Source: Apostichopus japonicus (taxonomy: Eukaryota > Echinodermata > Holothuroidea > Aspidochirotida > Stichopodidae). From it: a stretch of 64,000 nt of DNA. The DNA lies in assembly GCF_037975245.1 (NCBI RefSeq), contig NC_092563.1:21854960-21918959 (forward strand). Reading direction: 5' to 3'. Position 1 is the first letter of the stretch; each line of letters opens with the position of its first letter. Below are positions 13,801 through 28,805 of the stretch, one piece after another. A model generated the notes under the pieces. It had not been told where the DNA came from. It did no database searches and was given only the letters and a program-made list of their open reading frames with translations. Both the position numbers and the translations under genes were made by a program.

Positions 13801-16800
13801 TTCACAGGACATAAGGGATTATATGCACTTCAATGAGCAATCAAGACAGTATAGAGTGCATAGCTGAAATGATATTGACTTCTTAACGTGTACTGTGTTG
13901 AGTGGAAGACTTGCATTTAAAACTCATCTCTGTACATGTCAAGACCTCAACTATCTTGTAACTATGTTTCTATGTAATATATAAATAATAACACAGATTT
14001 AGGATGACAGAAAAGCGAAGCGGGGGGAGGGGGGCGGAATGATACTTCCGCCCTCCATATCTTTCACAGGGGGGTGCGGGGGGGGGCTGGCGCCCCCAGC
14101 CCCCGGTTCCTACGCCCTTGTGAAACAACACCGACTCTGTTAAAATACAATCTTTCTCAGTCCGTTTTCTTGTATCTGCTTATATAAAGGCAGTTAAACA
14201 AAAGGTTGATGTGTCAGCTTTATGCCTGGCAAATACATAGCTGAAGGGCAAAATTATATTCTTTATGTTATTGCGAGTCCATGATGCATGTGAACTGGAT
14301 GGAAAACTATTTGAGATAAACTGAAAGTCTTCTACTGTGTTTCAATTTCATGTCGTAGGCACACTAATCCTTTCACCAAAGAGTGATTACAATGATAACT
14401 TTGCATTATGAATCTTATTTGCTGTTTTTTACAATATTTTTTTTTTATATTGCTTCCTGGGCTTTGTTCAGCTATTACATTATATCAGCTCTTGGGTATC
14501 GAAAGTTTCAACGTGCATGTTGAAATAACTAGCATAGTGTTGGTTTCCAAAACTTTCCAGTTATTATTTGCAAGCCCAATTTTTGATAATTCTTTTATTT
14601 CCATTTTTTTTGTAGTTGTCTCCACTTTACAGCGTTAATTGTTTTGTATATGTACATTTAATTGTTTTTGTATTGCTATGTTTTACTTTTTATGTATAAC
14701 GTTGAATGTAAAAAGCAGGGCCTTATTGGAAATCAGCTTTTGCTGAATAAGCAACCCTGGCTAAAAATGCGAATAAATAAAAAATGTCGGGCATTCGGGC
14801 CCTCCATACACTCGCTCAGCGCCCGCAACACAATTTCATAATCTAAGGTTCCTCCCTCCGACCATCCTATTGATATTATGTGCTATTCGCCTCATAAGAA
14901 TAGGAGGATGCTGTTAGCATTGAATGTTATAAGGGGATCCGTAGATACAAATTGGCACCCGTGATCAAATCTCCGTATATTTAACTCGGTTAGCGTAAAG
15001 CTAACTTCTCCCGAGGACCTGAAGTATCATAACCAATAGTGAAATGAAAAATATAATAATATACAATAAATAATAAGAACATTAATATAAGAAAATGAAT
15101 AATGACTGGGAGTCATTTTTCCAAGAACAAGAGCCATTTCTGAAATCACGTAAAGGTTGCCACATATTCCAAACTAGTATAACGATAGCCGCCCATTTTT
15201 TCCCTTCAGATCTCAGTACGAGAAACATGTATTTTATTTGTATAATAGAACCACTTCCGTTAATATTTCCCTACCCTAGCTATATGTCGATTTTACAAAA
15301 CCTTCATGAAAACAGACTTTTTGAAAATGGATTTTGAAGCTCAGTCAACAATTTAAGAAATGCTTAGGCCTAACGTTAAATACTGGCGTCAAAAAATACA
15401 TTTCGTATTTATTCCAATAAAGATCCACAACGGATAACAATGCTAAGTAGAGCTTACTTAAAGAGAAATAGAAGCTGCATGTACAGCATGGTCATTTTAA
15501 GTATCCAAGTACTATACAAAGAGATCGAGTTCACCGAAACATCCCTTTTCCTTATCACCTGAGGAAAACCGTCTTTTATAAATTATAGTAGGCCTACCAT
15601 ACAGTACTTTACATTTGATACAAAAGTTTCTTCTATACAACAGTTTCCCAAAATTTGTATGTGTCGCAATAGTTTTAAGTTTTAACCAAGGGCAGTACCA
15701 TTCATAATTTGCATATTACACCAAAATTTACAATCGGCGTCCAGATGGCGGGAAAATGTAACATAATGTTCAATCTGTTGGGTCGTTCCCATGGTGCGAT
15801 GAACTTGGGCAAGTTGCCAAGTTCGAATGTCGATGACCTACTTATGTCGGCCGTGACCAATGTCAATGGGAATTATGTGTGTAAAAACTCGTGTTTTTCC
15901 ACGTGTAATATATATAGAAGTTTTACGTAAGGGGAGCGAATTTCGGGGCGGCTCGTTGATTGTGAGGAAGCACTTATCTAATCATCAATTTTTGTGAAAA
16001 ATATCTTACGTTTTTTTTCTCCAGAAAATGTTTTTGACTAGTAATTGGAAACTCAATGTATCAAGAAGTACTGAGTCTAGACCTTATCATTGCATTTTGG
16101 GGGAAGACAGATCTTCAAGTGCAAAATATTGTTTTTTCATTCAAGGTTATCGTGGTTTTCTTGCGAGGTGTATACGGCGTAACTTTCCGATGTAGGCTTA
16201 GAATTAGGATCGGCCGATGCCTACCTAGTTTGCATGAATTTTTACCTAAATTCAATTTAATTTAACGGGAATCACTAAGCATGTCGGAAAGACAGGACTC
16301 GACTTACTACTAATACTTTAAGTTTAAAAGTTCACAATGAAAAGTTTTTAACTATCAACAAGTCCCCACCTGTTTGGAACTTCAGACAACAATAATGTAA
16401 CTTAGGGGCTACATAAATACGGGATTATAAACTACATATATAAGAATAGTACAGATTTATTTATATCGTTAATCGGCTGTTGTTTACTCCAGAAAATATA
16501 CTTTCAATACGTACAATATCAATCTTCGTACAAAAGTTCTTAAAAATAAAAAAAGTAGCGAAAGATAACTAGAAATGACATCGTGGAACCCCCCCCCCCC
16601 CGCATTAATAAACGAATCCATTTCATTACAGCATCAACTTCAAGTACCGAACAGCAGTGTGTAACAGTACCGTACCCTATGCTATAATAATATACAGTCC
16701 CGTGCGAAGATGGATTTAATTTGATATGCTCCCTTCGGTTTTGGATCAAAAATTATTCAATCGTTATAATTATTATCACAAAATGTGGTGAAATGCATAA

Positions 16801-19800
16801 GGGTGAGATTTTGTACATGGGAACCTTCACAATCATCGTTTGAAGGAAGAATAAATAACGAAAATTTCTGAATAACTTTGAGGTCTCATAACATGCTGAG
16901 TTCACTAACGTTCGATATTTGGTGTAGGCTATAGGTCCAAATTACTACGTGAAAAGTTGATTCGTTAATATGTCTAGGCCAGTGCGTAAATTGATAAGAT
17001 ATTATTCAAACTAAGAACACAGGAACCAGAAATAAACGTGTTTTCTTTTCTCTAATTTAAATAGTAACACGTAGATACTTTTATTATGTCCTGGATTCCC
17101 TGGAATGATACCGAAACGAATGTAATAACCAGTTGTTCTCCCAATACCGGTAGTAGTTACACATTGCACTGTGATCGGGGTTAGTCAAAGCTGGGATCGG
17201 GATGCCGGTATTCACTTGACTACCGGGATCCCGCACAACCCTAGTAATGAAATAGCCTATCTTCCCTCAAAATTGGTACATTGTACTTAATGCAACTCTT
17301 CTCATGCATGTAACAAAGGCTTGTATGTATCCTTGTGTATGTATAGGCCCCTACTAAACCACCTCAGGAGTTTCGCGGAAAAAGAAAAAGAAAAAGGATT
17401 TCCAAAAAAAAAATTTCCAAAGATAAAAAAGATGACGATTGTCCGTACCAAGTAACCATGTGTTTATGAATAGCGAATGGCCTAACCTACTAGATGTGTT
17501 AATGGCCCGAAAAGCGCCAAGAATAGTTACCCAAACTTTCCATCTCAAAAAGTATCTCAAACAAATCATCCATCTTCAATCTTTACTAAAATGTTAATTT
17601 TAATACCTAATTCTTACACTCCGACGTTATTTTGTACTTATGTTCAATATAATTCCGTTTATGAACAAATAAAAAATATGCCGAACTTAGTGTTTAACAT
17701 CCTTGTTCGTCACTATTATTAACTCCATTCAAGCTCAATTAGAAATTTAAGCTTAGGCCAATCAAACTAAGTAAATAGTGACAACGTAACTAGTGTAGGA
17801 TTACTGTTTAACGTTTCCAGATTGATATAAAGGAATGATAAGAACTAAAAACAACTCCAATGATGTTTCTAATAATAAAAAATTGCATTTACTTGTGCAG
17901 CATTAATTTGAACAAAAATATAGACCGTATTCAGAGGCCGGTTTCTCAATGTTACAACATAGCGTTAGGCCTAATGCGACAGCTATGGATTCGGGGCACA
18001 TGAAAATCTCAGGTTTGGATGTAGTAACGTTTGGGAAATTTCCAAGCGTCGGTTATGAAAATTAGCGGTCGTCTGGTGTTATGTATTAAAGGCAAGCCAG
18101 ACGCGGAAAAATCAGGAACCGGTGAATAAAAATCACGAAAATCCGAACCGGCAGCTAAAGGGAACTAAGACACGGAATACACTTCATACGATCATATGTC
18201 GCGAGTACTGTATGTACGCCTGTAGCTATAGCTGTGCATGCCTGTGAACAACGTTTATTTGTTGATCATTTGCATATAGCTGACACACTAGCTAATGCCG
18301 CGAGCAAACCGCATGTTCGTTGGTCCGTGTGATAGGGTTAAGATAAGTGGTGTAAGCAGAGCTGAAGCTCGAGATAAGCCCAACCCGAGCTCCCCCGCTT
18401 GAGGTCGGGTTGGGAATGCAACTTCGCTGTAAGGGGACTGTTTCCCTAATGATTCTAAGGGAATTAAAAAATACAAAACTGATTTTTTTTTAACACTTTA
18501 AGGTACTCCCCACCCCAGTCATATGGACAGAAACATGTAAAAACATCAATAATTGGAACTTTATATTTAATTAGTAATCATGACATATAAAATTATAACT
18601 CATGTGGCTTGGGCAATAAATGATACAAAATGGAAATGGAAATATTCGTATGTAAAGGTTAGTGTTAGAAACGCAAGCTGACGGTAATTGTACAATAGGT
18701 GAAGTAAGTTTACTTGTATAGCTGAACGTCTTACCTTTACGCTGAGGGATGAATATGTACTACAGCCGTACACATCTGACACCTTCACCCTCAGGAGTAC
18801 AATGAAGCTATTACTCTCATTACCCAAAGGTAAGTAAAAGGAGGGTGAACTGGCACTCTTGTAAGATGATATCAATGTATCTGAAGATGAATAAAAACAT
18901 CTATAATAAGTGAAATTAAAAATTAACAAAAATACAGGAAGAATATAAAGTTAAACGTCTGTATTACACACAGAATTGTACGTTTGAGTTGAACACATTT
19001 ATAGAAGCAGTTAAACACAATTACAATAGCAAAACTTTTGTCTGCAACAGTAAATTTCAATATCCATTGCTAATTCAAACAGTCATGTTCAAAGATTCAT
19101 GCCACCTCTTTGGGATCAAGCAGCTGGTTTGAGGCTGCCGCTAAATTTGTCCTCACAATGTTCGAATAACAGCTTCTCTCTTTATCTTTTATTTTCTTCT
19201 AATATTAATGTCCATAACAGGTGATGAAAATCTTGAGACAACCCGTTGTCTTTGCAGAGACAACGAGTAACACTTGAGACTACAGACGTAACACACACTT
19301 TCATATGGGCGATGTAAATAGTCTAGGCTTCTCTTGCATAGAAGGATCTGGGCTGCTGAAGTTTCCTACTTATACGTAAAACTATTACCTGCTAACTGTA
19401 CCTTTTTGGAATGAGAAAGAGTGAAATGTTGCTGCAGCATTTCTAAAGAGCGGTTTGGCCATGTAGCACAGAAAGGCACAATTGCAAATAGTAAGTCCTT
19501 GAACCCATTCTCATCTCACATTCAGAACAAACAATTTTACTTCAAATCCGCATGGTACCATTTTCATGTAGATACCCTTTAAATTAAGGCAGCTGAGGGA
19601 TAGCCCCTCAATTTAGCCCCAGTCCCCATGTAAAATCTGGTAACCCTAGTTTATGCAAGGAAACAATGAAGCTCCTTAAACTTCACAGCAGTCATTATAG
19701 TTCACTGCTGTCCATAGGTACAAAGAAAACTCATACAGTTCACAGGAAGTGTTTTGTGGAGATGTAGAAAATATTGGGCCAAGCTTTAATTCTGATTGAC

Positions 19801-22800
19801 TTTGAGAGGGAAACCTACCAAATCCATTAAAGTCAGTTCTGTACACCGAGTAGCTTATAGGTTGGTGGTCGTCATCCACGTAGCCTTCGCACAGGACAGT
19901 AAACCGTGTTTCTAGGACCGTTCCATTCCTAGGTGATACACGGCATGAACCATTTGCTGGAGGGGTGCTGATACCAAAGCTATATTCTGTTCTGCCAGTC
20001 TCCAATTCACGAGTACCTTCAAAATCAAATCAGGTGAAGAAAAAAAGAAAAATTCACCAAGTAATATGTACCTGTCTTATGCCTTTACTTCACATTAAGA
20101 GAATCAGATACAAAGGTGTAATATGAAGAGGAAGAAAAACTTAAGAAATTCATATGAATTTGATGTATTACAACCCATACATACAAATTAACAATTATTT
20201 AAATTAGTCAATTTAACATTCATATTACCATTATCACTTCTGTTGCGAGCTATTTTTACCGAGGAAAATTTGTTCTGGTTTGATGCTGTCAGTGTCGTGT
20301 AATCCTGTAATACTTATGATTATTTAAAGGGTGTGAAGACTCTCGCAAAAAGAAAGGTCTAATGCCGGTAATCTGACCTAGTTTCAAATGAGGTGTAACA
20401 GAAGTTAGACACCACCATCGAACCCAGAAAATACACACACAGCTTGCTACCGTCGGTAATTAGACGCTAGTGTACAGTCAGTACATACAGCTGCGGTCAA
20501 TACCCACATCACAGTGTACAAACGATACAGCAATCGACATCTCAGGTCCAGCTAAAGATAACAAGTAAGGTATCACGTTTCACTACTGTCTGCATTTTGT
20601 AGCGACACGAACAAAACATCACTTGCAAGCAACGCAAAGTTAACTTTTTTAGATGGCTGCACGCGGTTTGGGGCGAGTCTTCAATACCTTTAAGTTGAAA
20701 TGCTGTCAGGAATACTGCTTAAAATGATCTCTACATTAGCTGCCACTGTCCAAGCAGTGTACGTCTCTGGGTATGATTGTTCCATCTGGAAGAAGCTTGT
20801 TGTTTAGAACATTTTTACTTGATCGGTTCCGTAGTTTTAAGTATTCTCTAGCCTGCTCAACAAACTGTTTAAGCTTTATCTAGCTGTTGGCAATATTCAT
20901 CAATACATGAGGACTGTACTATTGGGAGGGTACATGTCCTGGTGAAATTCTGACAGGTGTTTGTTCAATTGTACTATAATGATACGAATTAATACCACTA
21001 CTGCTACTTATGTTCTATGAGAGTATTCAAAAGACCTTTCGTGCTGCCTTTTCTTACTCTAGTTTTATTTTGCTGTTAGTCTAGGCACATATGTACTTGT
21101 AACCACTTCCTCTCTCTCTTCAATATCACTCTCTCCATCTCAGTTCTCATTAATTAAATTTTGAACTGCTTTAAAAGGACTGACACATACTCATGAAATT
21201 TTCACATCCTGTCATTTGGACTATAAGTCACTTAGTCAGTTCTTCAAATGCGAAACAAAAGTCAATGGGAAAACATAAGACCATAGGCCTCAATTTGGCA
21301 TTGAGGAAAAGTTATTAAATACCACCCAAGGGTGCTCTGTTGTTCACAGAATGTCAACAAACAATATTGTTCTGCTGAATTGTTAAGAGTTTTGGAAACA
21401 TTGGATGAACATTAATATTTAACGCCTGCATTGAATAGCTAAACATCATCATCAATTTAGACTAAAAGGAGCATTCAGAAGATAAAAACATAAGTTAATA
21501 ATGAAAACTGGAATAGCTATTTTAACATTTCTAACATTCAAAAGTTTGCTTTTATCTTTCACTTGAAAGTAAGACATATCCAAACTAAAATGCAGTCTAA
21601 CATCACTCTAAAATACCACCTTCTCTTATTTATCACTCTGTTTTGTCTACTCTTCTCCAATCCTACCTGAGGCTTCCAAATAATACATCCCTGCTTCGAG
21701 TTCCACCAAGGCCTGCCCCTTGATGACGAGATACTCTTGATTCCGTCCGGTTGATGAATTTTCCTCCCAGTCAAAATTTCTCACTCTCTTTCCTGCTGCA
21801 TTCTCTTCCTGTCGATAGATCTTCCAGGAGTAAGAGATATCATCACCCTCTGAGGTCAGACAGTTCAAGCAGGAAGCTTGAAGTACCAAGTTACTCGACT
21901 GCATCAGGTAAGACCCACAATTCTGTATGCACCTGACAGACAGACAGACAGACAGAAAAAGCAGAAAACCAATAACAACAACAACGACAAGAAAACACTG
22001 CATTAACCAAAACAATTGGACCAATGTAGCTGAAGATAGACAGATTTTCATCAAGTTACATCAAAATATACAATCTTTTGTACATTTACGTACCTCACAG
22101 CAATTTGTGGTAAGTTCCCAGCGACAAACACTAGTTTTTGACGTGCGATAGCAGAGCGGTTTCCTTTCTCCACTTTCAGTTGAAAGACTAATGTCTGAGG
22201 AGCATCGACTGACCCTTTAGATATGACAAATACACTGCGATTGGAGAGAGTCGATCCATCACAGGTAATCTCCTTTATTGCTAGAGAATGAACAAGGTTA
22301 CATGTAAACCATGAGGGCAATTTTGGACATTGAAATATCATTTTATATATACCTTTGATAAAAAACCTTAATGTGCATGTGATTGCTGTTTTTCCTTACA
22401 ATCTAAAATATTACCTGACTTTATCCATTTCTCTTTGTTTCCTTCAATCAGGTATTCTTAAACTGTAATTATTAGTTAATGTCACAGTACAAAAGTGGAT
22501 ATATGATCCAACACACATGCACACACAGACACCAACCTACTAATCTCTTTAGGATGAGAATGTACATGGTATCTTAAATATTGTTTTACACATTAGCCAA
22601 CAGTATAAGACTAAACCAAGCTTGCTATCATGTCATTATTATTATTTCTTAAAGATGTTCAAATAAACATCTCCTAGATATTGCTTGCAAACAAACACTG
22701 CCATGAAAGTTACAACGTTATTCAGATATCCAGTTTAGATCTCAAATATGCCATGACCATCACATAGTTTATTTCTTGTCATTTGTCCTCCATTTTTTAT

Positions 22801-25800
22801 CTAAAGTTACATCAAACAATTCAACTGTTAATTACCATATTCTGATTGAGCTGTTTCTCCCGGCAAGCAGGACCAAGAAAAAACCAAACCAGGATCAAAT
22901 TGAGGACTGCCCCCAAAATCAGGATCATGCGATGATGAGCCATCTAAGATAACGGCCGAGCTTTGACCTTTAAACAAAAGTCACACATAGATCATAAATG
23001 ACAAAAGACAGAAGGAACACATACTTTACATGTTATGATGAGGTGTTCATGTGAATACAAATACAAAAGTTTAATTAATTTCTGAATGGTCAGATTGATA
23101 TTTGCAAGGTAATACATGGGTCATGTAATCAAATTTTCCCCATTTAAAGACATTTTGGAACACCTGAACCTGTCATCGATCTCTGAGTCATGGCACTGCA
23201 ACATCTTTATTACCTGAGAAGTCAAAGTTAGGTCACGGTTGTGCAGATTAATGAAAATTTTAAAATTTCCAAACATTCCAACAATTCATTCATTTCATCA
23301 CCATGTATTGCCACCATTCCCACCTTGCTTGTTCCCCAGCCAAATCATAATCTACGGAAAAAAAAACCAGAAATCCTTACTTCTGACACATGAAGCACCA
23401 CTTTTGTTTAATTTAATAAGAATAAAAAATTGAGTATAGACAACCGTCCCACACATCCCTTGTATATAGACTTTCTCCTACATGTCAGCTCAATGTCTTA
23501 TTTATAATATGGACATGTACAACTGACTCAAGTATTTGGTATCCTTTACCACTAATGTCAAGGTCTAAAAGTGTTCAACAAACTGCTGGCACAGGCATTG
23601 TCCTTCACCATTATATTATAAGAAACCTAAATATTTCTATCTAAAGTCCCCAATATTAAGGTTTACACAACAATGAGAGGCAAGAGTTGATTTCAGTTCA
23701 TTTATTTCACACTTAAATTCAAAGACAAAACAAGACACTTGGTGAAGGGATACCACAGAACAGTCTGTCCAGCAGACTTATTTCCACTGTGGTTCCCGAA
23801 GGTCTTATGTTTATCATTGAGATAACAGTTATAATACGTAACATACCCACAGTTCTTTGTGATCCTCCATCGATATGTGCTACCAGGTCACTTCTCTCCA
23901 CCACCATCCAGCCCTCTGCATCCTCTCCTCTAATAGTATCTCCATCCTCGTCCTGCAAACTGACTCGCAGAAGAACTCTGTAGTTACCGACTTTGAGTGT
24001 CATGGGAGGTATTATTAGGTCTGTCTGGTTCGCTAACACAGTTGCAGGTAAAATGTGAACCTCTTCATCCACTGACCCGGCTGAGACGACATGCAACTCC
24101 CATTGGACAACTAGCAACACCTCTAGGGAACACGCCATCTCAATGGTGGACCCAAGATGCACCACTGAACTTCTTGAGGGTATTATGGAGGGTGACGATG
24201 CATCAAAAGAAATATCTCTAATGGATGCTGAAGTTAGCAAGCAAAGACTGCCTGCAGTGATTGTAACCTAAAGTGGAAATAGAGTATAAATTGAATATAT
24301 GTTCATAGCTTTCGTGCAATTATCTTTCCTTTTTTACATATCTTAGGCATCCACTGATAATGTCACCTGTACTTCCCGTAAAGTTATGATTCATATCCAT
24401 TTAAAATTGTAAAATTGTTTATTTGTAATATTTATTGATCAACTCATTAATTAATTAATGTAAAGGTTGTTCATCATCTTTAAAGCTGACTATATGCAAT
24501 GAGATTAAATTGAGAATGTAACAAAGTGGTAACGGGAAGCTATGTTATAGATAACAAACTTTAGTCAACTTACCATTCTTGTAGCTTGAACATCATTACC
24601 AATCCTCACTGTTATATTGTACTTCCCTATGTTCTCATAGGTATAATGGGCATCTTTCTTACTGTAACCTTCCATGGTGACAAGCACACCTGTTGATCCG
24701 TCACCAAAGTCGACTTCCGGCCGAAGGTCAAATTTACATCCCTCCATTTCCAAAGTGCATGTCACAGGGACTCGGACAGTTGACCAAGAATCACAGACCA
24801 CGGTCATCTCTGAAGTGACATAGATTGAGAAATTCTTCCTTTCTACTGAAATTTCATTTTGGACTAAGACAGTAAGGGTGTAGGTTCCGCACTGACTGAG
24901 ATGGTAGGACAGAAGTTCTGCACTACTGGACCGTTTGGTGTTGTCCGGTCCCAAGAGATCCCAGGAGAATGTATGACATGTGGTATCGCTTGGTGTGACA
25001 GAAGCTGACAGTACCACTGAGATATTATGACCAACAGATGAACCTGATTCTGAAAGAAGATAGATATCAGGACATAATTCACAAAGCTGTCATGAGTTTC
25101 TGTGGGCAGAGGGGAGGAGGATGGGAAATGTTGGGGTTGGAGTCAGAAAGGGATTCGTTTCCCTTGAAAATAAAGCACTCTGACAAATTTACATTCAGCA
25201 TGGTTTTATTTTCATTTGGCCGCACAAATGCACATGATTGGAGCCTTTTAGGGACAGAAGCTTTTCAAACGTGCAGCAGATTAATAGTAAATGTTGAATT
25301 TGGTAAATGATCAATGTGCACGACCTCTATAATTTCTGTAACATTTTCAGATAAAAATGTTAATCGACACTCACCCATAATTCTTCCATTTTCATCTTGG
25401 ACGTTGATGTCTATGGACATAATCTTATCCATCACACAAACATCCATCTCTTGGTAAAACAGCTGGTGATCATCGCCGGTGACCTCCCCAGCTACCTTGA
25501 AACATCCACAAGAGTCGTAATTATGACCGAAAGAATGATCGCCTGACGAATCAGCTGGTACCGATTCATTCGCTAAGAACATAAGAGAAAAGTAAATTTC
25601 AGTGACAGCTTATCATACAGTAGCTGCGAAAGGAATTCTCCTTCACAGACATGTCTGTCTATCTTGTATGAAAGAGCTTAAAAAGACCAACAGAACAGTG
25701 AAGAAACTAACATGATAGCATGCTCTGTTAAGGAGATATCACACTTTGAAGATTTCAAAATTTCTTTGCAAATGACTGGTGTAGAAAGACTAGCTGTGAG

Positions 25801-28107
25801 GGTGTGATGTCACATCCTCACTTCCTTAACATGTGTTAATATATTTTATTAAAAATAATTACATTTTTTGTCACAAATCTAAAAAAATATTATCAAACAT
25901 TCTTCAGATGTTAAATCTCAAATACTTCCCTTGACACATATGAAATTTCCTAACGTATCTTTTGGTTGTAAGTCATAAAATCTTACAAAATATTTTAATG
26001 AAATAAAGACTTTTCAGGACTAGTCTGATTTCAGCAGTTTCTACACAATCAGATAGAACTTAAAAATTTAATATCTCCTACCTGTAAATGGAAAAAGATA
26101 TTTGAATAATTTCTTCACTATTAGGTTTCTTTTATTGTCCTCTTTCATATAAGATGAACATTTGTGACACCTGAACTAGTCCTTTAAGGGGAAAATATTG
26201 AAAACACACACCCATTACTGTACTCTCCAAAGATGAATCTTGCACACAAATAGAGGCTGTTTATTAAATTGAAAAAACAATAATATGCCAATGCTACTCT
26301 ATTTTTTCTATCATTTCAGTCATTTTCAATCCTCAATAAGAACTTTAGTTGTCTTGATTGATCCTCCAAGATATCTTAAGAAGTAGTTTGGAGACGATAA
26401 TCTCAAGAAAAATTTCTTTTTGAAAGCTATTCTCAGAAAGATTATGTATTAGAGATTTCATTACAATTCTAAAATTATGTAATTTTTGTTTGAACGAAGT
26501 AAAATAAGACACATTACAGTAGAAAACAATTTACAAAGAACATATTAAGGGATATAGATAACGAAAGTCCTGTTATCAAAGCTATTAAAGCAGCTTCAAT
26601 AAAATAGAAATAAATTTAAACAACATCAAGTTTGCACATGTTGGCTATTTTGTATTAAAGACTTGTGAAAAAGGGGGGAAAAATTGAAACACAATTAGAA
26701 ACAGCTATGGGGTTACATATTAACTTTGGGTATTATATCTGAAATTGTGAACGAGATTGGTTTAATATCCCATTAAAACTCACTGGATTTTCCATCTCCC
26801 CAACTGATAGAGACGTAAAAGCTTTCAACCGGTTCTGAAAATAGCCATTGAATCTGGACAACGACTGGATCCTGAAGGTTCTCAACCAGGGGAGAGTCAA
26901 CATACATTAGTATTAACCTTTGCTCAGCTGAATGCAACATGGTGGAAGGAAAAGGGAGAAGCAAATACAAGAAAAAAATAATAATTTGGAAAGACAGAAA
27001 AGCATCCAAGTTAATAACATCATTAAATCCAGAATGAAAGCAGATGATACGAAATAGTGCACATTACCTTTTGAAATTACTTTTGAGATGAGATCAGCAA
27101 GGATATTGTTTCAAGTATAATTTAATATTACTAGATATGATATGCATTAATATTATATATGGTAATAGGATTAATTTTTAGACAGCATATGTAGTCATTT
27201 GCCCTTCATTAGTCAAGCATGGATGATGCTGTCAAACATTTAATGGCTTCAATTAAAACAGCACAGCTTGCATTTGCTTGAAAATTTTGGACAAATTTTA
27301 AAACTTAATTTTTAATTGATCAAACTAATAAGTGAGCCTGTTAGAATTTACCACCTTTTGAACATTGATAAGTATGAAACTATGATGGTCTCCTTTTGAA
27401 TCTAAACATGTTGCTGTGCTGACACTTTTGCTGTATGTTATTAATGGATTTTTTTTTTAATCATTTTCTTTATTACTTGAAGAGAAACTTTTCTAAAGTC
27501 AATTGCTAAAGATTTGCATTAATAGGGGATTTTAATCTCAAATAGTATCAAAAGTTTAACAAAATCGAGACAAATGATTGCATTACATAGGACGATAAAC
27601 TTCCTTGTATGTATCTTGTATATAAAGTCCCACAGAAATTTGGTATGCTGCAATTTTCTTTTAAGTTTATAGTTACCTTCACAAACTCTTTGTTAAAGTA
27701 AGCGGCAGCCTATTTTTGCCCCTTTTCTTTTTTACCACACGGCTGCCATTAGTTGCAATTCAATACCTATAGCACCATATATTAACATATGTCACAGTTA
27801 ATATTTCTCTCAAATAAAACACACACTGTCATAGCAACCCTGCAATCTTGTGAATATAAGAAGAGAGGAAAAACAGCTTTAAATACCCTGGGTGGTCTCA
27901 TCTCCTGGATCTGTAGTTGCAACATCTTAGAAGAGAAAACAGAAAAATATAGACCAGTACAATTGATGAACACTGCCATCATTTACAGTTCAATAACTAT
28001 AACATATGTCACTAATATTTCTGTCAGTCCAATTACTATCATGACATAATAATATAATATATATAATAATATAATAATATAAATATATATATATATATAT
28101 ATATATG

Positions 28108-28143
<36 letters not shown>

Positions 28144-28713
28144 TTGTTCGATACAGGTGGCAAACGCCTACAGTGGAATTACGACCTTCCTTACCGGTTT
28201 CGAACCTCTGGACATACAATCAGCGTCCATAGCCTAGTGGTTAGGGTGTCCGCGTACAGAGCGGAAGGCCCGTGGTTCGAATCCCGGTGGAGGCTGAAAG
28301 TTTTTTCACTGTTCTTGATTTTCCAACTCATTACGATTTTCATTTATATATATTCATTTGCCTTTGTCGTTTACCTCCATTGCATTAACATAAAGTCTGT
28401 TCAAAGTATCTCTTTCGAGATCCGGCTTTAGGAATGACAAATGATTTCGAGTTGGTCAGCATCATGTTTGATCTCTAGAGTAAGGCAAAATATGTCACCA
28501 AAAACAGAACTAGTATTGTTCGATACAGGTGGCAAACGCCTACAGTGGAATTACGACCTTCCCTACCGGTTTCGAACCTCTGGACATACAATCAGCGTCC
28601 ATAGCCTACTGGTTAGGGTGTCCGCGTACAGAGCGGAAGGCCTGTGGTTCGAATCCCGGTGGAAGCTGAAAGTTTTTTCACTGTTCTTGATTTTCCAACT
28701 CATTACGATTTTC

Positions 28714-28805
<92 letters not shown>

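Larger units (their letters stand above)
13631..18453. mobile_element. 4.8 kb unit bounded by ~30-bp inverted repeats, inside the longest intron
   Basis: Left end at about 13631 reads ATTAGGGAAACAGTCCCC then TTACACCGAAG. The right end at about 18453 is its reverse complement with one or two changes. Together they bound nearly all of the 5.2 kb intron between exons 21 and 22. No ORF longer than about 80 codons is present, so it is either non-autonomous or decayed. No clear long target duplication is seen; the ends could be read as TA-flanked. Nested repeats are visible at about 14000-14120 and 17130-17260. Confidence 0.6.

Noticed and set aside
28223-28294. Functional tRNA gene
   Set aside because: Pol III boxes are present, but the T stem is mispaired, the apparent anticodon loop is atypical, and the sequence is part of a duplicated longer repeat.
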